In this document: in pieces, positions 1 through 5,207 of the stretch
Numbering within the stretch: position 1 is the first letter of the stretch
Layout: each line of letters starts with the position of its first letter
Origin: Actinomycetota bacterium
GTDB taxonomy: Bacteria; Actinomycetota; Actinomycetes; Nanopelagicales; Nanopelagicaceae
Direction: 5' to 3'
DNA length: 7,596 nt
Assembly: GCA_009700405.1 (NCBI GenBank)
Contig: WLMD01000080.1
Location: 1 to 7,596 of the forward strand
Notes under the pieces: generated by a model
Database searches by the model: none
What the model saw: the letters and a program-made list of their open reading frames with translations, nothing else
What the model was told of the DNA's origin: nothing
Position numbers and translations under genes: made by a program

Positions 1-9
1 AGTTGTACG

Positions 10-98
10 CGGAGACGAGAGGATTTGAACCTCCGAAGGGTTTAACCCCTTACCTCGTTAGCAGTGAGGCGCACTCGACCGGGCTATGCGACGTCTCC
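10..98 (-). tRNA. tRNA-Ser (anticodon GCU)
   Basis: Read on the minus strand, this folds as a class II (long variable arm) tRNA of 89 nt. The 7-bp acceptor stem GGAGACG (98-92) pairs with CGTCTCC (17-11), and the discriminator base is G at 10. The D stem is GCAT/GTGC. The anticodon loop CTGCTAA (64-58) places GCU at 62-60, which reads AGC and AGU serine codons. The variable arm (52-35) has an AAGGG/CCCTT stem. The T arm is GGAGG, loop TTCAAAT, CCTCT with one terminal G-U pair. The base pair closing the anticodon loop is an A-C mismatch (65 with 57). CCA is not encoded, since the bases after the discriminator read CGTACAACT. Identity is secure from fold and anticodon. Confidence 0.96.
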
Positions 99-162
99 AA
101 GTTACTGGCCGAGTTTACAGGCTCAGAAGTCCATCTGCCTAACAGCAATTTTCTCGAGTTTA

Positions 163-190
163 AGCGTAAAACAAAATTTAATTAGTGCAA
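163..190 (-). promoter_or_regulatory. likely promoter of tRNA-Ser
   Basis: On the minus strand a TTGCAC hexamer (190-185) is followed, after a 16-nt AT-rich spacer, by TACGCT (168-163). This is a reasonable housekeeping sigma factor pair. Transcription would start near 156 and give a leader of about 58 nt before the tRNA 5' end at 98. The 115-bp gap between the tRNA and the upstream gene holds nothing else I can support, and I see no convincing terminator for the gene ending at 214. Confidence 0.5.
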
Positions 191-213
191 AACATTTACG
201 GCACGGGGAAAGA

Positions 214-807
214 TTACTCCGAGCCCATTTCAGCGAAGAGCGTCATGAAAGAAATACTTGAGACCACAAGTGTCCAGAAAATACCAAAGAGAACAAAGAA
301 TGGGGCCATAACCGACCAAAGCCCAAGTGTGGTTACTGTATTAACTATTGCGATTCCCAAGCCAGTAGCAATCATCCCCACCCGTATAGGAGAAACTTTT
401 TGGCTTCGCTGTGTGGCTAAAATGATTCGGATAGTTCCGTTGAAGTGCAATAGCGCCGTAAGTGCCGCAGAAAGACGCCACACTAAAGCGAGGTGTTCGC
501 TAAAACTGCAAAGTAGAACTCCTACAAAGAGCGAGACAAAGAGCGCGGTAAATCCAGCAAAGAGAACGTGAAATTGGGCTTCGGTGTGGCTAAATTTTAT
601 CTCTTCTCGACTGCCCTCTAATGGCTGGTGTGTCTTTTGAACATCTGGGATCAATGTGCTCTGCGCTGCCATTACCTTTTTTATACTTCGGAGATCTTTG
701 GCTGAGTCCAAGCCGAAAGTGGCAGTCAAAACGAGAATGATTCCAGCAGAGGAAAAACCAACCAGCAACGCAATTTCACTTCCAAAGAGAATATCGCTTG
801 AAATCAT
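214..807 (-). CDS. hypothetical membrane protein with five predicted helices
   Basis: This encodes 197 residues that I do not recognise. Hydrophobic segments lie at about 10-31, 79-101, 105-122, 140-160 and 166-190, separated by short charged loops. The longest loop (about 33-77) is hydrophilic and rich in K, R, E and Q. The fourth loop carries a basic cluster (QRSQK, about 133-137) that by the positive-inside rule would be cytoplasmic. There is no cysteine-rich, catalytic or transporter signature. The ATG at 807 is preceded on the minus strand by GAGG and AGGA purine runs 10-17 nt upstream, a weak ribosome site. The gene is co-directional with the tRNA but has its own promoter-like region. 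It sits between the tRNA-Ser and a tRNA-like fragment at 886-906, so acquisition by insertion is conceivable but unproven. Confidence 0.75.
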   Translation of the reverse strand: MISSDILFGSEIALLVGFSSAGIILVLTATFGLDSAKDLRSIKKVMAAQSTLIPDVQKTHQPLEGSREEIKFSHTEAQFHVLFAGFTALFVSLFVGVLLCSFSEHLALVWRLSAALTALLHFNGTIRIILATQRSQKVSPIRVGMIATGLGIAIVNTVTTLGLWSVMAPFFVLFGIFWTLVVSSISFMTLFAEMGSE

Positions 808-827
808 TTGCTTTGATCCTCGCCTCT

Positions 828-847
828 CAATGAGTCGATTCTCATTG
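828..847 (-). repeat. perfect 7-bp inverted repeat in the leader of the 214-807 gene
   Basis: CAATGAG (828-834), a 6-nt loop and CTCATTG (841-847) form a perfect dyad. If transcription starts near 850, as the TATAAT box at 857-862 predicts, this hairpin is at the extreme 5' end of the mRNA, about 20 nt before the start codon. It could be a stabilising 5' stem-loop or an operator. No T run follows, so I do not call it a terminator. Confidence 0.45.
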
Positions 848-856
848 TCTTAAATA

Positions 857-874
857 ATTATAACTAGCACTAGT
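857..874 (-). promoter_or_regulatory. candidate promoter with adjacent palindrome
   Basis: A consensus TATAAT -10 box lies on the minus strand at 862-857. It would give a transcript beginning near 850 and a leader of about 43 nt for the membrane protein gene starting at 807. Directly upstream of the -10 box is a perfect dyad, ACTAG-CA-CTAGT (863-874), where a spacer-binding regulator could sit. No good -35 hexamer is visible at 16-18 nt, so promoter strength may rely on the perfect -10 or on an activator. Confidence 0.45.
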
Positions 875-885
875 GGTTTTAATTG

Positions 886-906
886 GCGCAGACGAGGAGA
901 TTTGAA
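886..906 (-). other. tRNA-Ser 3'-end-like fragment
   Basis: This 21-bp stretch matches 18 of 21 bases of the 3' end of the intact tRNA-Ser (9-29) in the same orientation. The match covers the acceptor 3' strand and the T-loop side. It cannot fold as a tRNA, because the sequence beyond 906 does not supply a T-stem partner, anticodon arm or acceptor 5' strand. It may be a remnant of a tRNA duplication or an attachment-site scar, or chance similarity. Confidence 0.4.
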
Positions 907-918
907 GTACTCAATGGA

Positions 919-1812
919 TCAACCCACTTGATTAACGCCGTAGTTATCTACTTTTCCTTCCACTGGTGGCGCATAGAAGGGGTCGGGGCGAATATAGATA
1001 AACCCGGGGCGAACACATGGCGTGCCACATGCAACAGGCCCAGTTGAGACATACAACTGATAGCCGCCAGGGCCAACGCATTGATAATTCTTGGCATCTG
1101 CTGCTTCTTTTGAAATTACAAAACTGGAAGGTGTGAATCCCAACTTTGCGTATGGTTCAAAAGCTTGAGTTGTCACGTGTTCAAAAATTGATTGATAGAC
1201 CACTTTTCCACCTGCCAAATTGGCCTCATATGCGATTTGCACTGGGTCCATTGGGCCCACCGTTCCAACCAGTTGTCCAGATTTCACCTGAGAGCCTTCT
1301 TTTAACCCTGGAATTACATCTGAGTGATAGAGCCTTACAATCCAATGCGAATTGGATTTGGCTTTAATTATAATTTGAAGACCGATTTCTTTGCTCGAAG
1401 GATTATTTGGATTTATTCCTTCTGGTCGTGTCGAATACTCTCCATCAAATGGTGCGTAGAGATTTATGTTGGGATTGTCGGGAGTTGGTTTAGAGCGATA
1501 TGGCAGCCCGTTGATGAAATGTCCGTAATTTCCATAATGGTTAAGTGTTCTACAAGTTTCGCCATCCCAGGATTTGTAGGTGTAATCGTGGCCGACATTA
1601 GATCGGTAGGGAGTTAGCGCATATATTCGATCAACATCCCACGGTAAATGTGTGATCTTGGGAATTTCCGCCATTTCTTTTGGACCAAAACCTTCCAAAG
1701 CATTCATTGATTTTTTGGCTAACTGCGAACCAATTATTAAAAAGAGAAGAATGAAAATGATAAAAATCTTGGTTTTTTTGCGGCGGGCGAACCAACTAGC
1801 TGGCCTTCTCAT
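919..1812 (-). CDS. membrane-anchored extracytoplasmic protein, degenerate M23/LytM-like
   Basis: This encodes 297 residues. The basic N-terminus (RR, ARRKK) is followed by a hydrophobic segment at about 15-29, giving a signal anchor with the rest outside the membrane. Residues 68-95 contain SNVGHDYTYK and a C-R-x-L-N-H-Y block. This resembles a group of poorly characterised proteins with a lysostaphin/LytM-type beta domain. Residues about 117-195 look like the domain core: NLYAPFDGEY, a beta strand ending in RLYHSD, then GSQVKSGQLVGTVG, which is typical of M23 turns. The canonical zinc set is incomplete: GHDY supplies H75 and D76, but the HxH motif is replaced by LYH (H163). Catalysis is therefore doubtful, and a binding or structural role in the envelope is as likely. 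The C-terminal tail has C245, C262 and C266, which might form a disulfide. The ATG at 1812 lacks a Shine-Dalgarno but has a -10-like hexamer 6 nt upstream, suggesting a leaderless mRNA. Confidence 0.75.
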   Translation of the reverse strand: MRRPASWFARRKKTKIFIIFILLFLIIGSQLAKKSMNALEGFGPKEMAEIPKITHLPWDVDRIYALTPYRSNVGHDYTYKSWDGETCRTLNHYGNYGHFINGLPYRSKPTPDNPNINLYAPFDGEYSTRPEGINPNNPSSKEIGLQIIIKAKSNSHWIVRLYHSDVIPGLKEGSQVKSGQLVGTVGPMDPVQIAYEANLAGGKVVYQSIFEHVTTQAFEPYAKLGFTPSSFVISKEAADAKNYQCVGPGGYQLYVSTGPVACGTPCVRPGFIYIRPDPFYAPPVEGKVDNYGVNQVG

Positions 1813-1818
1813 AAATTC

Positions 1819-1824
1819 AGCCTA
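1819..1824 (-). promoter_or_regulatory. candidate leaderless -10 box for the 919-1812 gene
   Basis: On the minus strand TAGGCT is followed by six bases (GAATTT) and then the ATG at 1812. A start seven bases past the hexamer would fall on the A of the ATG. No Shine-Dalgarno-like purine run sits at the usual distance, which supports leaderless translation. No convincing -35 element is visible. Confidence 0.4.
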
Positions 1825-1903
1825 TGGCTTTACGCCCTCGAAGAGGAGAGGGAATGTAGTTTTTCAGAAGTAAAAGTGCTATCCCTTTTTGTTCTCCATT
1901 GTG

Positions 1904-1909
1904 TACGCT
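1904..1909 (+). promoter_or_regulatory. candidate leaderless -10 box for pepP
   Basis: TACGCT is followed by six bases (TGTTAC) and then the ATG at 1916, so transcription is predicted to start on the initiation codon itself. The same hexamer is the proposed -10 of the tRNA-Ser promoter. There is no purine-rich ribosome site upstream of the ATG, and no clear -35 box. The arrangement mirrors the divergent gene ending its promoter at 1819. Confidence 0.45.
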
Positions 1910-1915
1910 TGTTAC

Positions 1916-3352
1916 ATGGCCGAACTTCCAGCAACTCATAAGCGCACACATGATGTAGCACCTTCAACTGTCTTCGCAGATTTTATGAAGTCCGGGTGGG
2001 CACCATCTCCACTGACCGGGATAACTGCAGCAGAGGTAGCACCGTGGTGTGTTGCTCGGCGCAACGCCCTATCCGCTGCCTTTCCTGGAATTCGCCTTGT
2101 CATTCCTGCAGGAACGCTAAAAGCTCGTAACGCTGATTGTGATTATCGCTTTCGCCCGCAAACCGCTTTCGCCTACTACACAGGCGTTCAAGGTGATGAA
2201 GCAACACCGGATGCAGTTTTTATTATGGAACCGAACGGCGTCGGTCACCAACCACTTCTTTATATTCATCCTCGTTCATCTCGCGAAACAGATGCTTTCT
2301 ATCGCGACGCACGCTATGGAGAATTATGGGTTGGACGTCGCTTTACTTTAGATGAAGCCCAGGTTCGTTATGAGATTCAAACTCATACTCTAGATTCGTT
2401 AGATGATCTATTAAATGACAAGAAAGAGTCACTTGTACTGCGAACACACGATGCGTCATTGGATCTCAAGATTGATACGCATCAGCGTGAAGAAGAATTT
2501 ACCGCTTTTGTTTCAGCACAGCGCCTTATTAAAGATGAGTACGAGATTTCTGAGATGCAGGCCGCATGTGATTCCACAGAGCGCGGTTTTGCAGATATTG
2601 TGCGAGCACTTCCTGCAGCTGTATCTACACCAAGAGGTGAAAGAGTTGTTGAGGCCGCATTCTTTGGTCGCGCTCGAATTGAAGGCAATGATGTTGGGTA
2701 TACAACTATCTCTGCAGCAGGCTCTCATGCGTGCGTGCTTCATTGGATCAACAATGATGGTGACGTCCGTCCAGGTGAATTGATTCTTATTGATGCCGGC
2801 GTTGAAATGGATTCGTACTACACCGCAGATATCACACGTACCCTGCCTATCAACGGTAAATTCTCTCCAGCACAACGTTCCTTATATATGTTGGTTTATG
2901 AAGCACAACTTGCTGGATTTGCCGCAGTGAAGCCGGGCGCGAAATTTTCAGATATTAACCGTGCCTCACAAGAAGTGCTTGCCAGAGGGTTGGCAGACAT
3001 GGGCGTTTTGACTGTGAGTGCAGAAGAATCCATGCAACCAGAGGTCTCTTTGCATCGTCGCTGGACGCTGCACGGTGTGAGTCACATGCTGGGAATGGAT
3101 GTTCATGATTGCGCTCAAGCGCGTAAAGACCAATACATCGAAGGCATTATCGAAGTTGGCCAAGTCCTCACTGTTGAGCCTGGTCTATATATTCAAAGCG
3201 ATGACGAGCTTTTTGCGCCAGAATTTCGCGGTATTGGTATCCGAATCGAAGACGATGTTGTTGTTACCGAAGATGGATGCAGAGTGTTGAGCCAGTCTTT
3301 GCCTCGTCATCCTGACGATATTGAAGCGTGGATGGCGCACTTATCTCGCTAA
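1916..3352 (+). CDS. pepP: Xaa-Pro aminopeptidase (M24B, PepP type)
   Basis: This 478-residue cytoplasmic dimetal peptidase removes an N-terminal residue preceding proline. An N-terminal aminopeptidase-P domain (about 40-180) precedes the pita-bread catalytic domain (about 205-470). All five metal ligands are visible, numbered from this ATG: D293 in IDAG, D305 in TADITRT, H390 in HGVSHMLG, E421 in VEPGLY and E445 in IRIEDD. The companion histidines H276 (HWINND) and H397 (DVHD) are also present, so activity is expected. Length fits the family. The ATG at 1916 is preferred over a TTG at 1889: the nine extra residues (MFSIVYACY) are atypical, and a -10-like hexamer sits 6 nt before the ATG. It is monocistronic here and divergent from the 919-1812 gene. 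Its 3' end overlaps crcB convergently by 12 nt. Confidence 0.95.
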   Translation: MAELPATHKRTHDVAPSTVFADFMKSGWAPSPLTGITAAEVAPWCVARRNALSAAFPGIRLVIPAGTLKARNADCDYRFRPQTAFAYYTGVQGDEATPDAVFIMEPNGVGHQPLLYIHPRSSRETDAFYRDARYGELWVGRRFTLDEAQVRYEIQTHTLDSLDDLLNDKKESLVLRTHDASLDLKIDTHQREEEFTAFVSAQRLIKDEYEISEMQAACDSTERGFADIVRALPAAVSTPRGERVVEAAFFGRARIEGNDVGYTTISAAGSHACVLHWINNDGDVRPGELILIDAGVEMDSYYTADITRTLPINGKFSPAQRSLYMLVYEAQLAGFAAVKPGAKFSDINRASQEVLARGLADMGVLTVSAEESMQPEVSLHRRWTLHGVSHMLGMDVHDCAQARKDQYIEGIIEVGQVLTVEPGLYIQSDDELFAPEFRGIGIRIEDDVVVTEDGCRVLSQSLPRHPDDIEAWMAHLSR

Positions 3353-3356
3353 GTGC
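3337..3356. terminator. hairpin at convergent pepP/crcB 3' ends, possible bidirectional terminator
   Basis: GCACTTA (3337-3343), a 6-nt loop TCTCGC and TAAGTGC (3350-3356) form a perfect 7-bp stem. The pepP stop codon TAA is in the right arm (3350-3352) and the crcB stop codon is in the left arm (3341-3343, read on minus). A symmetrical hairpin would be made on both transcripts. Neither side has a strong T run, so intrinsic termination would be weak. It is nevertheless the only terminator-like structure between the two converging genes. Confidence 0.4.
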
Positions 3357-3715
3357 ATTCCTAAAGAAACGGCTATCAAGCCTAGAACAATTGATAGCAA
3401 TAAGTTTGTGAGTGCTTTCTTGTAGTGCTTGTTTTCAAAAGCGAGATAGAGATCAAGTATAAACGTTGACCATGTTGTAAATGCTCCAGCGAATCCGACG
3501 GCCACTAGGGCATGCATGTTATCTAAAGTTCCTGCCTCAACAAAAACTGCCGAGCCTCGAGGTTGGGAAACTGTTAACCCGATAACAAATGATCCAAGGA
3601 CATTCACTAACAAGATTCCATATGGATAGGCAATGTACTTTCGCAAGTATTGATCTACTAAGAATCTAGATGGCGCACCTACTGAAGCGCCAATAATAAT
3701 TAATAAAGCCGTCAT
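3341..3715 (-). CDS. crcB: fluoride channel subunit CrcB/Fluc (distal copy)
   Basis: This is a 124-residue four-helix membrane protein of the Fluc/CrcB family, which exports fluoride passively as an antiparallel dimer. Family hallmarks in order are GASVGAPSRF (9-18), the pore asparagine N38 in LVNVLGSFVIG, and the helix-break motif GFAGAFTTWSTF (74-85). Phe-box position 82 is tryptophan instead of the usual phenylalanine, while F85 is kept. Helices lie at about 2-20, 32-50, 67-93 and 102-122. Length is normal. The ATG at 3715 overlaps the upstream crcB stop as ATGA (3712-3715), so the two are translationally coupled and probably heterodimerise. The 3' end overlaps the convergent pepP gene. 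No fluoride riboswitch is visible before the pair, which sits inside a longer operon. Confidence 0.93.
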   Translation of the reverse strand: MTALLIIIGASVGAPSRFLVDQYLRKYIAYPYGILLVNVLGSFVIGLTVSQPRGSAVFVEAGTLDNMHALVAVGFAGAFTTWSTFILDLYLAFENKHYKKALTNLLLSIVLGLIAVSLGMHLAR

Positions 3716-4095
3716 TTCTTAACCGGTATCACTTTGCGAGCAATTGGAATGCAGATTGCAATTGTGAGCGCGCTCAAAACTACCGTTTCAAAAAGGTATT
3801 GCGCTCCGATTCCCATGGGGATTTGAAAACTTGGTGGGTTCATGGATTGCAGCGATAACAACATAACGGTTGAGAAAGTTGTGAGACCTCCACAAAAACC
3901 AGGCAATAAGAAATGTCGCACCGCATCATTTCCTCGTCGTTCAGCAAAAACCAAGAAGAAAGCTGCCGCTGCAACCCCAAGTAAGTTAGCTATAAGTGTT
4001 CCCGCACGATTTTCATCCAAAGATGTTGCAAGTGACCACCGAAGCAATGAACCAACAATCCCACCGAGTGCAACCCAGCGAGCGGCTTTTAGAAT
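3712..4095 (-). CDS. crcB: fluoride channel subunit CrcB/Fluc (proximal copy), probable ATT start
   Basis: This is the second Fluc subunit. The only conventional in-frame start is TTG at 4047, giving 111 residues, but that removes the family's first helix and glycine motif. The frame stays open upstream and encodes RWVALGGIVGSLLRW, a good match to the CrcB N-terminus. The best codon there is ATT at 4093-4095, 7 nt after AAAGG, giving 127 residues. No ATG, GTG or TTG occurs between the upstream in-frame stop (TAG at 4155-4153) and 4047. From the ATT, N37 (ANLLG) is the pore asparagine, and GFCGGLTTFSTV (66-77) carries Phe-box F74, but the second Phe is V77. Translation would overlap the end of the preceding gene by 7 nt. 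The downstream overlap with the other crcB is 4 nt. Family call is firm; the start is inference. Confidence 0.88.
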   Translation of the reverse strand: MLKAARWVALGGIVGSLLRWSLATSLDENRAGTLIANLLGVAAAAFFLVFAERRGNDAVRHFLLPGFCGGLTTFSTVMLLSLQSMNPPSFQIPMGIGAQYLFETVVLSALTIAICIPIARKVIPVKK

Positions 4096-4442
4096 GGCGT
4101 AGCCTTTATATAAAAGCCTCGCAAAACACTTGTCACTAAGCTGATAATCAAACTAGCGAATAGTGCCGACCAAAAACCGGTTACATCGAGCGCGCCAGAC
4201 CATCGTGCGGTCAACATCAACATCGCCGCATTGACAACAAATATAAAGAGCCCGAAAGTGATAATTGTTGCCGGGAAGGTAAGGATCTTTACTAAAGATC
4301 CAAAGAAGGCGTTAATAAGTCCAAAGAGGAGTGCAACCCAAAGGTATGTCTTAAATCCGCCGTTGACTGTAATTCCGGGTACTAAAGATGTTGCTGCCCA
4401 GAAGGCCAGAGTTAATGCTGCCCATCGAAAGATCAAACGCAT
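4089..4442 (-). CDS. phage-holin-4-superfamily/YvlD-like membrane protein
   Basis: This is a 117-residue, four-helix integral membrane protein. Helices lie at about 5-22, 33-55, 58-80 and 88-110. Family signs are LVPGITVNGGFKTYLWVALL near the N-terminus, the LINAFFGSLVKILTFPATIITFGL middle section and NAAML in the third helix. These are typical of the YvlD/DUF360 group, which databases often label phage holin family. The name does not imply lysis here: there is no endolysin or phage gene nearby, and the cellular role is unknown. It starts 3 nt after the sdhB stop, with a GAGGG purine run inside the sdhB 3' end, and probably feeds translation into the proximal crcB at its own 3' end. It is therefore part of the sdh-crcB gene row. 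Confidence 0.88.
   Translation of the reverse strand: MRLIFRWAALTLAFWAATSLVPGITVNGGFKTYLWVALLFGLINAFFGSLVKILTFPATIITFGLFIFVVNAAMLMLTARWSGALDVTGFWSALFASLIISLVTSVLRGFYIKATPF
4103..4107 (-). promoter_or_regulatory. ribosome binding site supporting the ATT start of crcB
   Basis: AAAGG on the minus strand lies 7 nt before the ATT at 4095, inside the last codons of the holin-like gene. It is the only purine-rich site correctly placed for a CrcB with an intact N-terminus. It decides the start because no conventional codon is available there. Confidence 0.5.
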
Positions 4443-4445
4443 GTA

Positions 4446-5207
4446 TTAAAGAATACCCTCGCGCTTTCCGATTTTGGAGCCCAACCACCGAATTGGATCG
4501 TATTTTACGTCTACAACGCGCTCTTTGAGGGGGATAATCGCGTTATCGGTAATTCGAATGTGCTCGGGACAGACCTCAGTACAGCATTTGGTGATGTTGC
4601 ACATTCCAAGGCCGTGTTCTTCTTGCGCTGTGTGCTTACGGTTTCGCAAGGTATCTAGTGGGTGCATATCTAGCTCTGCGATACGAATAAAGAAACGTGG
4701 ACCTGCGAATGATTTCTTATTCTCTTCGTGATCACGAATAACGTGGCACGTGTCCTGACATAAGAAACATTCAATGCATTTACGGAACTCTTGGCTGCGC
4801 TCGACATCCACTTGTTCCATGCGCGCTTCACCTGGTGCAAGATCTGCTGGATGGGCGTATGCAGGAATTTCCATGGCTTTCTTGTAATTGAAAGAGACAT
4901 CTGTAACTAAGTCTTTAATAACAGGAAAGGCGCGTAAAGGGGTGACTGTGATGGTTTCTTCTTCATCGAAGGAAGAAACTTGAGTCATACAAGCAAGGCG
5001 TGGTTTGCCGTTAATCTCCATTGAGCAAGAACCACATTTACCCGCTTTGCAATTCCAACGAACAGCTAGATCTCCCATTTGAGTTGCTTGAACACGGTGA
5101 ATCACATCAAGGACTACTTCGCCCTCGTTGGCTTCAACTTGAACATCTTTGAGTGATCCATCAGTGCTATTTCCGCGCCAGATACGCATATTGAGTTTGC
5201 GTGTCAT
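4446..5207 (-). CDS. sdhB: succinate dehydrogenase iron-sulfur subunit
   Basis: This 253-residue subunit carries electrons from the flavin to the membrane anchor. An N-terminal ferredoxin-like domain (about 5-105) binds [2Fe-2S] through C53, C58, C61 and C73. The C-terminal helical domain holds CIECFLCQDTC (C144, C147, C150, C154) and CNITKCCTEVCP (C203, C208, C209, C213), which supply the [4Fe-4S] and [3Fe-4S] ligands. The CIECFLCQ form, with His rather than Pro after C154, is what I associate with actinobacterial Sdh1-type enzymes. The start codon shares its A with the sdhA stop (TAATG), and GGCGGATCC upstream may serve as the ribosome site. Length and motifs are complete. I call succinate oxidation rather than fumarate reduction from the partners, but sequence alone does not fix direction. 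Confidence 0.95.
   Translation of the reverse strand: MTRKLNMRIWRGNSTDGSLKDVQVEANEGEVVLDVIHRVQATQMGDLAVRWNCKAGKCGSCSMEINGKPRLACMTQVSSFDEEETITVTPLRAFPVIKDLVTDVSFNYKKAMEIPAYAHPADLAPGEARMEQVDVERSQEFRKCIECFLCQDTCHVIRDHEENKKSFAGPRFFIRIAELDMHPLDTLRNRKHTAQEEHGLGMCNITKCCTEVCPEHIRITDNAIIPLKERVVDVKYDPIRWLGSKIGKREGIL

Noticed and set aside
99..213. A small RNA or intrinsic terminator between the tRNA and the 214-807 gene
   Set aside because: Only very short stems (3-4 bp) can be drawn and no T run follows. A promoter for the tRNA is the only support I see.
185..571. Plus-strand open frame opposite the membrane protein gene
   Set aside because: The translation is low-complexity, rich in K, R and T, with no recognisable domain. 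The minus-strand frame has clear hydrophobic helix periodicity.
863..874. ACTAG-CA-CTAGT with a following GGTTTT as a terminator
   Set aside because: The T run is on the plus strand, where no gene ends, and a 5-bp AT-rich stem is too weak. It fits better as a promoter-adjacent dyad.
1146..1617. Plus-strand open frames opposite the M23-like gene
   Set aside because: They lack ribosome sites and domain features and are explained as the reverse of a coding region.
1889..1915. TTG at 1889 as the pepP start
   Set aside because: It adds MFSIVYACY, which does not look like the family N-terminus, and it has no ribosome site. ATG 1916 has a correctly spaced -10-like hexamer.
3341..4095. A fluoride riboswitch ahead of the crcB pair
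   Set aside because: The upstream sequence is coding (the holin-like gene and sdhB) with only a few bases between genes, leaving no room for the riboswitch fold.
4089..4442. A prophage lysis module based on the holin-like label
   Set aside because: No endolysin, spanin, capsid or integrase gene is nearby, and the gene is embedded in a metabolic operon. YvlD-type proteins are widespread in non-phage contexts.
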